DNA of 45,772 bases, taken from Moritella sp. (lineage in GTDB: Bacteria > Pseudomonadota > Gammaproteobacteria > Enterobacterales > Moritellaceae). Position 1 is the stretch's first letter, and each line of letters starts with the position of its first letter. Made by a program: the position numbers and the translations under genes. Below are positions 8,811 to 17,586 of the stretch, piece after piece. The notes below the pieces were generated by a model. It ran no database searches, was not told the origin of the DNA, and saw only the letters and a list, made by a program, of their open reading frames with translations. The stretch is from the NCBI RefSeq assembly GCF_013215705.1, contig NZ_JABSQR010000038.1:1-45772 (forward strand). The letters are read 5' to 3'.

Positions 8811-9335
8811 TTAGTAATCGATAGTTTCAATGGTGTGGAAACCGTTGGTGAATACACAGATATTACCTGCAATAGTCAGGGATTTTTTAGCGATCTCTTC
8901 AGCGTCTAATTCGGTATTTTCTAATAATGCCATTGCCGATGCTTGGGCAAAATTACCACCGGAACCGATAGCCATAAGATCATTCTCTGGTTGCACTACG
9001 TCGCCATTACCGGTGATGATGAAAGAACTTTTTTTATCCGCTACAGCCAGTAACGCTTCTAAATTACGTAGCATTTTGTCAGTGCGCCAATCTTTAGCAA
9101 GCTCTACAGCGGCACGCTCTAGGTTACCTTGGTGAGCTTGTAATTTCGCTTCAAAACGTTCGATAAGGGTAAATGCGTCTGCTGTAGCACCGGCGAAACC
9201 AGCGAGAACTTGGCCGTTGTATAAACGGCGCACTTTTCTTGCATTGCCTTTCATTACCGTGTTGCCAAGAGAAACTTGTCCGTCTCCGGCCATTACGACT
9301 TTGCCTTCACGGCGTACAGATACAATAGTAGTCAC
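8811..9335 (-). CDS. hslV: ATP-dependent protease proteolytic subunit HslV
   Basis: A 174-aa threonine peptidase of the proteasome-beta fold that stacks as two hexamers with HslU. I start it at the GTG at 9335-9333, giving M-T-T-I-V-S-V-R-R. Removal of Met exposes the catalytic Thr required by the family, and GGAG lies 6 bases upstream. A GTG four codons further up would add residues before the Thr and is rejected. [10 protein letters not shown] at 15-24 and [11 protein letters not shown] at 45-55 are conserved. Upstream lies ftsN with a terminator between, so hslVU probably has its own promoter in the 82 bases before the start. Confidence 0.97.
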   Translation of the reverse strand: MTTIVSVRREGKVVMAGDGQVSLGNTVMKGNARKVRRLYNGQVLAGFAGATADAFTLIERFEAKLQAHQGNLERAAVELAKDWRTDKMLRNLEALLAVADKKSSFIITGNGDVVQPENDLMAIGSGGNFAQASAMALLENTELDAEEIAKKSLTIAGNICVFTNGFHTIETIDY

Positions 9336-9417
9336 GATAAACTCCACTCTAAATTAATTTGAGCGCGGCTGGTTGCAGTTAGCTGCGCTGTATTATGTTA
9401 GGTAAAAAATGCGAAGT

Positions 9418-9446
9418 AAAAAAAACGCCTCATATGATATGAAGCG
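9418..9446 (-). terminator. Terminator of ftsN
   Basis: Read on the minus strand, CGCTTCATAT and ATATGAGGCG form a 9-10-bp stem with a tight loop (9426-9446), followed by eight T (9418-9425). This separates ftsN from hslVU. Confidence 0.85.
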
Positions 9447-9457
9447 ATTTCATTACA

Positions 9458-9481
9458 ATATACCAACTAAGGTGGGTATAT
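9458..9481. repeat. Short imperfect palindrome next to the ftsN stop
   Basis: ATATACCAAC (9458-9467) faces GTGGGTATAT (9472-9481), pairing at nine of ten positions. It lies between the ftsN stop codon and its terminator. The ends resemble the TATACCC/GGGTATA arms of the repeat at 16242-16309, so it may be a decayed copy. That relation is a guess. Confidence 0.4.
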
Positions 9482-9493
9482 CTAGTTAGTTTT

Positions 9494-10030
9494 TCAAGGC
9501 TTCCACTGCCAAATTTCACAAGTTGTGACACCTGCGCGTTTAATTTGGTGGCGTTGTTTTTCTGCGATCCGCTTACGTTCGTAAGGACCTAAAACCACGC
9601 GATACCAGTTACCTGTGTGGCGAATGTTGGCCGTGTAGCCTTGAAAGGCTATCGTTGCTTTCATCGATTCGGCTTGTGAGCGTTGACGGAACGAACCACA
9701 TTGCATTTGATAACGAATACCAGTGTCTTGTTGTGGCGGTATTTCGACAATGACTTCCTTTTCTTGCAAATCTTGCGGGTACTGCCACTGTTCCTTGGGC
9801 TTTTCCGGTAATGGTTTTACCGTTAGCTTTTTCGGTGGTGTTTTTTTAACGGGCTCTGCTTCTTCTGCAGTGCCACTGACTTGTGCTAAAAAATAGCCCA
9901 AGCCAATTGCCAGCATCAAAAACAACAAGATAGCCAACACTGGGCGTTTCTTTTTAGCAGGTGGTGCCTTTTTAGCACCCCGTTTTTTTCTCGGCTTGGG
10001 GGCGTGCCCCGCGTAATCCTTACGAGCCAT
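9494..10030 (-). CDS. ftsN: Cell division protein FtsN (short form)
   Basis: A 178-aa bitopic inner-membrane protein. A very basic cytoplasmic tail (1-29, starting MARKDY as in FtsN) is followed by one membrane helix at about 30-50, a Pro/Lys/Glu-rich linker and a C-terminal SPOR domain at about 104-175. C111 and C171 correspond to the SPOR disulfide pair of Escherichia FtsN. FtsN binds denuded septal glycan through SPOR and activates septal peptidoglycan synthesis. The periplasmic linker is much shorter than in the 319-aa Escherichia protein. The neighbours hslVU downstream, with priA nearby, match the Escherichia ftsN locus. It starts 4 bases after the argS stop, so the two are probably cotranscribed. 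Confidence 0.88.
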   Translation of the reverse strand: MARKDYAGHAPKPRKKRGAKKAPPAKKKRPVLAILLFLMLAIGLGYFLAQVSGTAEEAEPVKKTPPKKLTVKPLPEKPKEQWQYPQDLQEKEVIVEIPPQQDTGIRYQMQCGSFRQRSQAESMKATIAFQGYTANIRHTGNWYRVVLGPYERKRIAEKQRHQIKRAGVTTCEIWQWKP

Positions 10031-10033
10031 AAT

Positions 10034-11788
10034 TTACATACGTTCCAATGTTTCAATGCCGAGCAGGTCGAGACCTTGTTTAAGCGTCTTAGCGGTTAAC
10101 TGAGCCAGTTTTAGACGGCTTAATTTAATCGCTTCATCTTCAGTGCTTAAGATTGGGCAGGCTTCATAGAAACTTGAGAATATGCCAGCTAACTCAAACA
10201 GGTAAGTACATAATGTGTTTGGTGTTGCACGCTTTGCTACTTGATGAACAATCTCGTTAAACTGGATCAGTTTACCGGCTAGCTCTTGTTCTTTGTCTTC
10301 GTTTAGCTGTACTTTCGCTGTGGCTAGTTTTGCTTCTGTTGCGGCATCAACTTTGTTGAAGATACTGCCCACACGCGTACAAGCGTAAAGTAGGTAAGGG
10401 GCCGTATTACCTTCAAAACTTAGCATTGAATCGAAGTTGAAGATGTAATCACTGCTGCGGTTCTTAGATAAATCTGCATACTTAACGGATGAAATACCCA
10501 CAACACGTGCGATGTGTTTTAGTTCATCTTCAGCAAGGTTGGGATTCTTTGATTTTACCAATACATAAGCGCGTTCTTCTGCTTCTGTTAACAGATCAAC
10601 TAGCTTAACAGTACCACCTGAACGGGTTTTGAATGGACGTCCATCTGCACCGTTCATCGTACCGAAACCAAGGTGTTCCAGTGATGTTTCTGGTTTCACG
10701 AAACCGGCTTTTTGTACTACAGAGAATACTTGTTGGAAATGCAGTGCCTGACGTTGATCAACAAAGTACATGATGCGATTGGCATTGAGTGTCTGTTGGC
10801 GGAAGCGCATTGCGGCAAGATCCGTTGTAGCATATAGGAAACCACCCCCGTTTTTCTGGATAATGACTGGCAGTGGGTCGCCGTCTTTATTTTTGAATTC
10901 ATCTAGGAATACACATTTCGCGCCATTCGACTCGGTGAGTAGACCTTGTGCTTCTAGTTCGCTAACAACATTGTGAAGGTCGCTGTTATAGAAGCTTTCG
11001 CCACGTACGTCATCCCGGGTTAGTTTTACGTTTAGGCGTTTGTAGATGTCATGACAGTGGGCCAGTGACACATCATTAAATTCTTTCCATAGTTTGTTAC
11101 ATTCTTCATCACCAGATTGCAGCATTACCACCATTTCACGGGCGCGTATTGCAAAGTCTTCGGATTCATCGAAACGACCTTTTGCTGCGCGGTAGAATAC
11201 TTCTAGATCAGAAAGTTGCATGCTGATCTCTGCATTTTCAGCGCGTTTTTCTTCCATGTACGCAAGTAGCATACCGAACTGAGTGCCCCAATCGCCTACA
11301 TGGTTTTGACGAATAACGTTATGACCAAGTAGCTCTAGTGTACGCGCGACAGAATCACCAATGATTGATGAGCGTAAGTGACCTACGTGCATTTCTTTGG
11401 CGAGATTTGGTGATGATAGATCCACAACCACGGTATCTGGTGCTGTAGTTTTTTGTACCGAAAGGTTGTCGTCTGCAAGGGCTATATCAATCTGTTGCGC
11501 TAACCAATTTTGGTTTAAGAAGATGTTGATGAAACCAGGGCCGGCGATCTCTGTACGGTCTACTAAGTCTGATTCTGGTAGATTATCAATGATTAATTGC
11601 GCTAACTCACGCGGATTCTTCTTCGCCGGTTTTGCCATCATCATTGCTAAATTTGTTGCTAAATCACCATGAGCTTTATCGCGGGTTCGATCTACTGCAA
11701 TGCGTGGTTGTGCATCTGCAGGAATGATTTGTTGTTGTTTTAAGATCGTAACTGTCTGCTCTAGCAGCTGTATAATATGCTCTTTCAT
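10034..11788 (-). CDS. argS: Arginyl-tRNA synthetase
   Basis: A 584-aa class I aminoacyl-tRNA synthetase that charges tRNA-Arg. The N-terminal Add1 tRNA-binding domain covers about residues 1-110. The HIGH signature is HVGH at 134-137, inside [24 protein letters not shown] follows near 163. The KMSKS site is replaced by the family's degenerate loop around [11 protein letters not shown]. The C-terminal helical anticodon-binding domain ends ...LGIETLERM. Length is close to the Escherichia enzyme (577 aa). ftsN follows immediately on the same strand. Confidence 0.97.
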   Translation of the reverse strand: MKEHIIQLLEQTVTILKQQQIIPADAQPRIAVDRTRDKAHGDLATNLAMMMAKPAKKNPRELAQLIIDNLPESDLVDRTEIAGPGFINIFLNQNWLAQQIDIALADDNLSVQKTTAPDTVVVDLSSPNLAKEMHVGHLRSSIIGDSVARTLELLGHNVIRQNHVGDWGTQFGMLLAYMEEKRAENAEISMQLSDLEVFYRAAKGRFDESEDFAIRAREMVVMLQSGDEECNKLWKEFNDVSLAHCHDIYKRLNVKLTRDDVRGESFYNSDLHNVVSELEAQGLLTESNGAKCVFLDEFKNKDGDPLPVIIQKNGGGFLYATTDLAAMRFRQQTLNANRIMYFVDQRQALHFQQVFSVVQKAGFVKPETSLEHLGFGTMNGADGRPFKTRSGGTVKLVDLLTEAEERAYVLVKSKNPNLAEDELKHIARVVGISSVKYADLSKNRSSDYIFNFDSMLSFEGNTAPYLLYACTRVGSIFNKVDAATEAKLATAKVQLNEDKEQELAGKLIQFNEIVHQVAKRATPNTLCTYLFELAGIFSSFYEACPILSTEDEAIKLSRLKLAQLTAKTLKQGLDLLGIETLERM

Positions 11789-11886
11789 GGGTTCTCTTAA
11801 CTAGCAATGATGAATGAAATAGACCGATCATTTTAGCGTGATTAGGGGCATTTGACTAGCTAATCAGCGGATAAATGCCGATATCC

Positions 11887-14088
11887 TTACAACATTTCGG
11901 TTGGATCTACGTCTAATGACCAACGGGCTTTACGTGCAGACTTTAATGCTTCTATTTTTGGCATTATTTGACGTAATAGGTGAGTGATGTGCTGACGTTG
12001 CGGACTTTGTAATAATAGCTGTAAACGGTACTTACCCGCACGTTTTTCCATGGGGGCTGGCATCGGTCCTAAACAAAGCAGTTGCGGATTGTGATTATGC
12101 GCTTGAATGAGTTGTTTTATTTCGACTAAAAAGGCGTTGGCATCGCTGAACTGATGGGCTTCTGCACGGAACAAGGCTTGAAAGCTATAAGGCGGTAAAT
12201 TGGCCATAGACCGGGCGTGTAATGCAGTTTGGGCAAAGTGAGAATAACCATTGTTAATCAGGTCTTGAATTAACTCGTGTTCAGGGTGATGAGTTTGAAT
12301 CGCCACTTCCCCTTGTTTGGCTGCGCGACCAGCACGACCAGAGACTTGCACAAACAGTTGCGCGAGTTTTTCAGGGGCGCGGAAATCACTGCTAAACAGG
12401 GCGCTGTCCACATCAATGAGTCCGACCAGCGTGACATCAGGGAAATGATGACCTTTGGCGAGCATTTGCGTGCCAATTAGGATCCGGAATTCTCGCTTAC
12501 GCACGGCTTCTAATGATTTTTCTAAACTGCCCTTACGGCTGGTACTATCTCGGTCAATACGAATAATCGGGTATTGTGGGAAGTGATTATTGAGCATGGT
12601 CTCTAACTGTTCAGTACCAAAACCGGCGGTCATTATCTCATTGGAATTACAGCTCGGACAACGACGTGGTTTAGGGAACTGTTCGTCGCAATGATGACAA
12701 TGCAATATATTGCGCGATTGATGATAGGTGTAATAGGTATTACAACGCTGACATTCTGCCATCGAACCACAGGTATGACACATGACGGCGGGTGCATAAC
12801 CGCGCCGGTTGAGAAATAACAGGACTTGATTACCAGCGGCTAAATGGATTGCCATTAATGCCATGAACTCAGCAGAGAGACCAGAGTCCAAGGATTGATT
12901 TTTAATGTCGATCAGGTGGTGGGTCGGCATCTGGGCATTACCCGCACGTTGGGTTAGCCGCAAATGACGATATTTACCTGTCAAAGCATTGTGTAGCGTT
13001 TCTAACGCCGGGGTGGCAGAACCTAATACCACGGCAATGTTATTCCGCTGGGCTCTGACGATGGCTAGATCGCGGGCATGATAACGAAATGTTTCTTGCT
13101 GTTTTAACGACCCATCATGCTCTTCATCAATAATGATCACGCCTAAATCATGCATGGGCGTAAATATTGCCGACCGTGTACCAATCACGATACCGGCGAC
13201 CCCAGCTTGCGCTTCAAGCCAAGCCTCACGACGTTCCGCGTCATTTAAACCTGAGTGCAAGGCGACGATAGGCACATTGAAACGACGCTTGAAGCGTGAA
13301 ATAGTCTGTGGTGTGAGACCGATTTCAGGGACTAATACCAGTGCTTGTTTACCGGTTTTTAATACTTTTTCGATGACATTGAGATAAACTTCAGTTTTAC
13401 CACTGCCTGTTACCCCATCAAGTAAATAAGTGGCAAAGTGATTGATATCTATCGCGGCTATCGTAATTGCTTGTTCGGTATTGAGGGTGGGGCGATTATC
13501 ACTAATCACCAGATTTTGACGCCAGTGTTGCGCATCGTTATCTTGGATTTTAATGTATTCTTGGTTAATCAACCCCTTGTCTTGTAACGCTTTGATGGTG
13601 GTTGATTTTATATTGGCTAACTTTAAGTGTGATTGGGTTAACCCCGTTTCAGCCAGTAACTTGATGGTTTGTAATTGTGCAGGGGTTAAACGGTTTAATT
13701 CCTGAACCGTTAATTCATGTGCGCTATCGGTTAACTGCCAGAATGTGTAACTGTTTAATTTGGCGGATTCTAATTTTCGTAACAATACCGGTAAGGCTTG
13801 GGCGATCACCTCACCAATCGGGTAATGGTAATAATCAGCGCACCAATTGAAAAAAGCTAACATGTCAGCCGATAAAATCGCATTATCATCGAGTACATTG
13901 ATAATCGGTTTGAGTTTTGCCAGCGGAAATTCACTGTCGTTTTTAGTTACCAGCGCAATACCAATTAATTGCTTATTCATAAAGGGCACGCAGATCCGCA
14001 TGCCGGGTTGTATGTGCGCATCATCAGGGTAAATATAATCAAAGGTTCTATTTAAATGAACGGGAACGGCGACGGCGACAACTGGCAT
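11887..14088 (-). CDS. priA: Primosomal protein N', replication restart helicase PriA
   Basis: A 733-aa 3'-to-5' DNA helicase that recognises stalled forks and loads the primosome. An N-terminal fork-binding domain covers about 1-105, followed by a winged-helix region. Walker A is GVTGSGKT at 225-232 and the DEAH-type box is DEEHD at 321-325. Eight cysteines (C437, C440, C446, C449, C464, C467, C477, C480) form the two-zinc module between the helicase lobes, and GRAGRA marks motif VI. It is divergent from rpmE, as in Escherichia and Vibrio. No T-rich terminator was found in the 98 bases before argS. Confidence 0.97.
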   Translation of the reverse strand: MPVVAVAVPVHLNRTFDYIYPDDAHIQPGMRICVPFMNKQLIGIALVTKNDSEFPLAKLKPIINVLDDNAILSADMLAFFNWCADYYHYPIGEVIAQALPVLLRKLESAKLNSYTFWQLTDSAHELTVQELNRLTPAQLQTIKLLAETGLTQSHLKLANIKSTTIKALQDKGLINQEYIKIQDNDAQHWRQNLVISDNRPTLNTEQAITIAAIDINHFATYLLDGVTGSGKTEVYLNVIEKVLKTGKQALVLVPEIGLTPQTISRFKRRFNVPIVALHSGLNDAERREAWLEAQAGVAGIVIGTRSAIFTPMHDLGVIIIDEEHDGSLKQQETFRYHARDLAIVRAQRNNIAVVLGSATPALETLHNALTGKYRHLRLTQRAGNAQMPTHHLIDIKNQSLDSGLSAEFMALMAIHLAAGNQVLLFLNRRGYAPAVMCHTCGSMAECQRCNTYYTYHQSRNILHCHHCDEQFPKPRRCPSCNSNEIMTAGFGTEQLETMLNNHFPQYPIIRIDRDSTSRKGSLEKSLEAVRKREFRILIGTQMLAKGHHFPDVTLVGLIDVDSALFSSDFRAPEKLAQLFVQVSGRAGRAAKQGEVAIQTHHPEHELIQDLINNGYSHFAQTALHARSMANLPPYSFQALFRAEAHQFSDANAFLVEIKQLIQAHNHNPQLLCLGPMPAPMEKRAGKYRLQLLLQSPQRQHITHLLRQIMPKIEALKSARKARWSLDVDPTEML

Positions 14089-14211
14089 TTACTCAACTCT
14101 CTTTTACGGACTAAATCTGTACTTAGGTAACCAGTTTACGGCTGTTAACTAGGTAATGTCTTGATATTTTCTATTTAATGTTCTAATTGCAGTTTATTTA
14201 TGCATCAGCTA

Positions 14212-14239
14212 TTGATATTGGGGGGTAAGATCCTATATT
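14212..14239 (+). promoter_or_regulatory. Candidate rpmE promoter and leader
   Basis: TTGATA (14212-14217), 16 bases, TATATT (14234-14239) is a good sigma-70 pair. It would give a leader of about 75 bases before the rpmE ATG at 14321. The leader can fold a partial stem using ATGT near 14268 and ACAT near 14298. L31 leaders are known autoregulatory RNAs in gammaproteobacteria, but I cannot confirm the motif by eye. Confidence 0.55.
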
Positions 14240-14320
14240 ATTCGCAGCCTAAAAATTCTATAACTTTATGTGGTGTCTGGCAGTGTTTCAGATGGCGACA
14301 TAACTAAAATTGAGGTTTCT

Positions 14321-14533
14321 ATGAAACAAGGTATCCACCCAGAATACGCGGCTATGGAAGCAAAATGTTCATGCGGTAACATTTTCGCTGTTGGTTCAAC
14401 TCGCGGTAAAAACATCACGCTAGACGTATGTTCAAACTGTCACCCATTCTACACTGGTAAGCAACGTAATGTTGATACTGGTGGTCGTGTTGATAAATTC
14501 AACAAGCGTTTTGGCGCTCTTGCTGCAAAATAA
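14321..14533 (+). CDS. rpmE: 50S ribosomal protein L31, zinc-binding form
   Basis: A 70-aa protein of the large subunit that forms part of a bridge to the 30S head. The ATG at 14321 is chosen because GAGG lies at 14312-14315 and the product then begins MKQGIHPEY, the family's normal start; an upstream in-frame extension to 14270 is rejected. The Cys set C16, C18, C37 and C40 marks the zinc-containing C+ form, which zinc-starved cells replace with a C-minus paralogue. That paralogue is not in this window. Confidence 0.97.
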   Translation: MKQGIHPEYAAMEAKCSCGNIFAVGSTRGKNITLDVCSNCHPFYTGKQRNVDTGGRVDKFNKRFGALAAK

Positions 14534-14566
14534 GAATTGTATTTATACAATTTTTTGTAGTAACTC

Positions 14567-14594
14567 AAAAAGGTACCTTCGGGTGCCTTTTTTT
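14567..14594 (+). terminator. Terminator of rpmE
   Basis: AGGTACC (14571-14577) pairs with GGTGCCT (14582-14588), one G-U pair, around a TTCG tetraloop. Five A's precede it and seven T's (14588-14594) follow. Confidence 0.92.
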
Positions 14595-14939
14595 ATACCT
14601 GAAAAACAGTTTGAAACAATTATAAAACTTAAATTTAACCTTCTATTTTTCATTTGCCTAAAAATTATCGTCTAAAATTACTAAATCATATAAAAATAAA
14701 CACTTCATACCAGTGCAAAGGTAGAATAAACAACTTAAATTAATGTAGAATCATGCTAACAATATTATTAGCTCGTTTAGCTCAGTATAAAACAAAAGTG
14801 TCTTGTGTTAAGTTAAAGTTAAATATTAGTGTTACATTCGGTTGTTATTTTCATTCCCCCAACGTTGTTTCTTACACCTTAGTTATTCTCGAGTTAAGGC
14901 TGTGAGTTATGTGCATTCATTTAATTCAGGATATTGAGT
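14595..14939. other. Intergenic region upstream of the malic enzyme gene
   Basis: About 345 bases of A/T-rich sequence without a credible ORF. It should contain the malic enzyme promoter, but no clear consensus pair was found. A 17-base stretch at 14771-14787 resembles the 5' end of a tRNA gene but does not continue as one. Confidence 0.5.
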
Positions 14940-16181
14940 ATGTCAGACTTTAGACAGCAAGCATTAGATTATCACGCGAACCCTAAACCAGGTAAAATTG
15001 CTATTCAACTTACTACATCAGCAGAAACCGCCGATGATCTTTCTCTAGCATATAGCCCAGGTGTCGCAGAACCAGTGCGTGAAATTGCTGCTAATCCTGA
15101 CGATGCTTACAAATATACGGCTAAAGGTAACTTAGTTGCGGTGATCACTAACGGTACTGCAATTCTAGGCCTTGGTAATTTAGGCCCACTGGCATCAAAA
15201 CCAGTGATGGAAGGTAAAGCACTCTTGTTTAAACGCTTTGCTGATATTGATTCAATTGATATTGAAGTGAAACACCGTACAACTGAAGAATTTATTGATA
15301 CCGTAGCGAATATCGCTGATACATTTGGTGGCATTAACTTAGAAGACATTAAAGCACCAGAATGTTTTGAAATTGAAAAAGCGCTCATTGCCCGTTGTCA
15401 GATCCCGGTATTTCATGATGATCAACACGGTACTGCAATCGTAACCGCAGCAGGCATGATTAATGCGCTAGACATTCAGGGTAAAGACATCGCGGAAGTG
15501 ATTATTGTTTGTATGGGCGCTGGCGCGGCGGCTATTGCCTGCATGGAGTTGTTGATTTCATGTGGCGCACAACGTGAAAAAATATACATGTTAGACCGTA
15601 AAGGTGTGATCCACACTCGCCGTGATGACATTAACGAATATAAGCAACGTTTTGCTAATAATACCGATAAACGTACATTACAAGATGCCATTAACGGTGC
15701 TGACGTATTTGTTGGTGTATCTGGCCCCAATGTATTGGCTGCTGATGATGTTAAATTAATGGCCGATAATCCAATTATTTTTGCCTGTTCGAATCCGGAC
15801 CCAGAAATTAAGCCAGAATTGGCTCACGCGGCACGTCAAGATCTGATTATGGCAACCGGTCGTTCTGATTATCCAAATCAAGTGAATAACGTGCTGTGCT
15901 TCCCATTCATCTTCCGTGGTGCATTAGACGCACGTGCCAGTGTGATTAATGAAGCGATGAAAGTAGCCGCTGTTCATGCGATCCGTGAGATTGCTAAAGA
16001 AGAAGTACCACAGTCTGTATTGACTGCATCGGGTGTGGAATCATTAGAGTTTGGTACTGAGTACATCATTCCAAAACCAATGGATCCACGTTTATTGCCA
16101 CGCGTTGCACGCGCTGTTGCATTAGCTGCGGTAGAAACTGGCGTTGCCCGTGTCGAACTACCTGAAAATTATATGCTGTAA
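14940..16181 (+). CDS. Malic enzyme, short form (oxaloacetate-decarboxylating malate dehydrogenase)
   Basis: A 413-aa enzyme that oxidatively decarboxylates malate to pyruvate with NAD or NADP. It has YSPGVAEP at 38-45, the catalytic region with ITNGTAILGLGNLG at 69-82, the metal-binding EDIKAPECF segment and HDDQHGTA, then the nucleotide-binding GAGAAAIAC. It lacks the C-terminal phosphotransacetylase-like domain of Escherichia MaeB (about 759 aa). Similar short forms sit near priA/rpmE in Vibrio. The ATG at 14940 is chosen with AGGA at 14928-14931; a TTG two codons upstream is rejected. Cofactor preference cannot be read safely. It probably balances malate and pyruvate pools with Ppc, encoded further along. 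Confidence 0.92.
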   Translation: MSDFRQQALDYHANPKPGKIAIQLTTSAETADDLSLAYSPGVAEPVREIAANPDDAYKYTAKGNLVAVITNGTAILGLGNLGPLASKPVMEGKALLFKRFADIDSIDIEVKHRTTEEFIDTVANIADTFGGINLEDIKAPECFEIEKALIARCQIPVFHDDQHGTAIVTAAGMINALDIQGKDIAEVIIVCMGAGAAAIACMELLISCGAQREKIYMLDRKGVIHTRRDDINEYKQRFANNTDKRTLQDAINGADVFVGVSGPNVLAADDVKLMADNPIIFACSNPDPEIKPELAHAARQDLIMATGRSDYPNQVNNVLCFPFIFRGALDARASVINEAMKVAAVHAIREIAKEEVPQSVLTASGVESLEFGTEYIIPKPMDPRLLPRVARAVALAAVETGVARVELPENYML

Positions 16182-16202
16182 ACTTACGGCATAGTTTTCA
16201 CA

Positions 16203-16227
16203 AACGCCAAGGTTTATCCTTGGCGTT
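16203..16227 (+). terminator. Terminator-like hairpin after the malic enzyme gene
   Basis: A perfect 10-bp stem, AACGCCAAGG (16203-16212) with CCTTGGCGTT (16218-16227), has a 5-base loop. The following bases, CGCATTTCT, are only weakly T-rich. Confidence 0.7.
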
Positions 16228-16241
16228 CGCATTTCTAAGCT

Positions 16242-16309
16242 TATACCCAAGCTATTTCAAGCTACACCTGCTCGTCTCTGATATAGCATGTTGAAGTAGT
16301 TTGGGTATA
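16242..16309. repeat. Palindromic intergenic repeat (REP/MITE-like)
   Basis: TATACCCAAGCTATTTCAA (16242-16260) and TTGAAGTAGTTTGGGTATA (16291-16309) are 19-base inverted arms with two mismatches around a 30-base centre. The TATACCCAAG...CTTGGGTATA ends are a motif I associate with dispersed palindromic elements in Vibrio, Shewanella and Moritella genomes. It lies between the malic enzyme terminator and the S4-domain gene. Confidence 0.65.
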
Positions 16310-16352
16310 TACTTGTATAAAGTTCTGCTATTTGCTCACATTTAAGGTTCCC

Positions 16353-16949
16353 ATGTCTGAAGAATATGAAATTGAAGTTATCCCTGTTGTTGTCGCTGAA
16401 GAACCAATTGAATTATATAAGATCTTAAAAATCGAAAATTTAGTGACCTCGGGCAGTGAAGCGAAGAACTATATTGCAGACGGTTATGTGTATGTGAATG
16501 GTGAAGTTGAAACGCGTAAACGTAAAAAAATCATGTTTGGCGATATCATCGGCTTTAATGGTGAAGCGTATCAAGTGATGTCTGCGGAAGAGCTTGCAGC
16601 ATACGATATTGCTGATGAAGAAGAATTTGTTGATCCTGCGGCTTTAGAGTCTGATTCGGTAGCAAGCTATATTGCAGAACACGATGTGACTGAAGACGAT
16701 TTCACCGGAAACAATACTGTTGAGCAAGGTGTTACTGACGTTCACGCTGTAGAAGAAGCGGTTGTTGAAGCTGTATTTATTGCACCAACGCCAGTTGCTA
16801 AGTCTGCTGTCGATAGCATCCCTGCAGATATCTGGGAACAGCCTGAAAAGAAGAAAAAGAAAAAAGCTGAAGCTAAACCTGTAACAGTAGCGGCACCGAA
16901 ACCAGTTGAGAAAAAGAAAAAAGGCCGCGCGGCACCGTTTAGTTTTTAG
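16353..16949 (+). CDS. YbcJ-like S4-domain RNA-binding protein with long charged tail
   Basis: A 198-aa protein. Residues 19-75 are an S4 RNA-binding fold with the YbcJ pattern LYKILKIENL..SGSEAKNYI..G.V.VNG.VETRKRKKI. The remaining 120 residues are low complexity: an acidic, Ala/Val-rich stretch (80-160), then Lys/Pro/Ala repeats with runs of six and four lysines, ending GRAAPFSF. Escherichia YbcJ has only about 70 residues, so the tail is an addition. The ATG at 16353 follows TTTAAGG with normal spacing; a TTG upstream is rejected. It is convergent with metJ. An RNA target, perhaps ribosomal, is inferred only from the domain. Confidence 0.85.
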   Translation: MSEEYEIEVIPVVVAEEPIELYKILKIENLVTSGSEAKNYIADGYVYVNGEVETRKRKKIMFGDIIGFNGEAYQVMSAEELAAYDIADEEEFVDPAALESDSVASYIAEHDVTEDDFTGNNTVEQGVTDVHAVEEAVVEAVFIAPTPVAKSAVDSIPADIWEQPEKKKKKKAEAKPVTVAAPKPVEKKKKGRAAPFSF

Positions 16950-17012
16950 ATTTTACTTTAAGGTATTAGTAATAATGCGCGTCTAGATAGCGCATTGGTT
17001 ACAGATTAGATC

Positions 17013-17043
17013 AAAACAGGCTCCTATTATTGGAGCCTGTTTT
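17013..17043. terminator. Bidirectional terminator, S4-domain gene / metJ
   Basis: A perfect 12-bp stem, AAAACAGGCTCC (17013-17024) with GGAGCCTGTTTT (17032-17043), has a 7-base loop and T tracts on both strands, between convergent genes. Confidence 0.92.
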
Positions 17044-17083
17044 ATTTTCAGTCGTTGTTTATTTGGCACTCGTTATTTAATGA

Positions 17084-17410
17084 CTAATCATCTTGCTCTA
17101 AATAATCATCAATATTGATACCCAGTGCTAACATCTGTGCTTTGGCTTCTGCGGGTATGCTGTCTGGTTTGTCTTTGCCTAAATCGTCATCAGCCGGTAA
17201 TGGCTGACCCGTGTAAGCATGTAAAAATGCTTCGCATAACAGTTCACTGTTAGTCGCGTGACGTTGATTATTAATCTGACGGCGAGTTCTTTCATCTGTC
17301 AGTACTTTGAGTACTTTCAGAGGAATTGACACAGTGATCTTTTTAACCTGTACACTCTTTTTCCCATGTTCTGCATAGGGGCTAATATACTCGCCGTTCC
17401 ACTTTGTCAT
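17084..17410 (-). CDS. metJ: Methionine repressor MetJ
   Basis: A 108-aa ribbon-helix-helix repressor. With S-adenosylmethionine as corepressor it binds tandem 8-base met boxes and shuts down methionine synthesis genes. The DNA-contacting beta strand KKITVSIP at 23-30 (K24, T26) and the block [15 protein letters not shown] are essentially those of Escherichia MetJ. The first 17 residues also match apart from conservative changes, while the last 20 are divergent. It is divergent from metL across a region containing met boxes, so it is probably autoregulated. Confidence 0.98.
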   Translation of the reverse strand: MTKWNGEYISPYAEHGKKSVQVKKITVSIPLKVLKVLTDERTRRQINNQRHATNSELLCEAFLHAYTGQPLPADDDLGKDKPDSIPAEAKAQMLALGINIDDYLEQDD

Positions 17411-17492
17411 TTTTGACCTTTGTGTAAATTATTATTTAATGAATAAGTGACAAGTTTACCTTTGAATTTGATTGTTGGCAATCAGTATGTAA

Positions 17493-17516
17493 AGAGCTCT
17501 AGACGTCTATTGACCT
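17493..17516. promoter_or_regulatory. MetJ operator between metJ and metL
   Basis: Contiguous 8-base boxes AGAGCTCT (17493-17500) and AGACGTCT (17501-17508, the exact consensus) are followed by a weak third, ATTGACCT (17509-17516). The array overlaps the candidate metL -35 and lies before metJ, so one operator can control both. Confidence 0.88.
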
Positions 17517-17539
17517 GTGGCAACTTAATAGTGTATGTT
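17510..17539 (+). promoter_or_regulatory. Candidate metL promoter
   Basis: TTGACC (17510-17515), 18 bases, TATGTT (17534-17539). The -35 is embedded in the third met box, which fits repression by MetJ. Confidence 0.55.
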
Positions 17540-17586
17540 TTGAGTTACTGGTATTACATTAATTGATATTAAGTTCGGGAGAACGC

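Noticed and set aside
11839-11866. TGATTAG/CTAATCA inverted repeat between argS and priA
   Set aside because: Seven-base arms with a 14-base loop and no T run on the minus strand; not a convincing priA terminator.
14771-14787. tRNA-like sequence GCTCGTTTAGCTCAGTA
   Set aside because: It resembles a tRNA acceptor and D-arm start, but the following bases give no D-loop, anticodon stem or TPsiC arm. Probably chance, or at best a short remnant.
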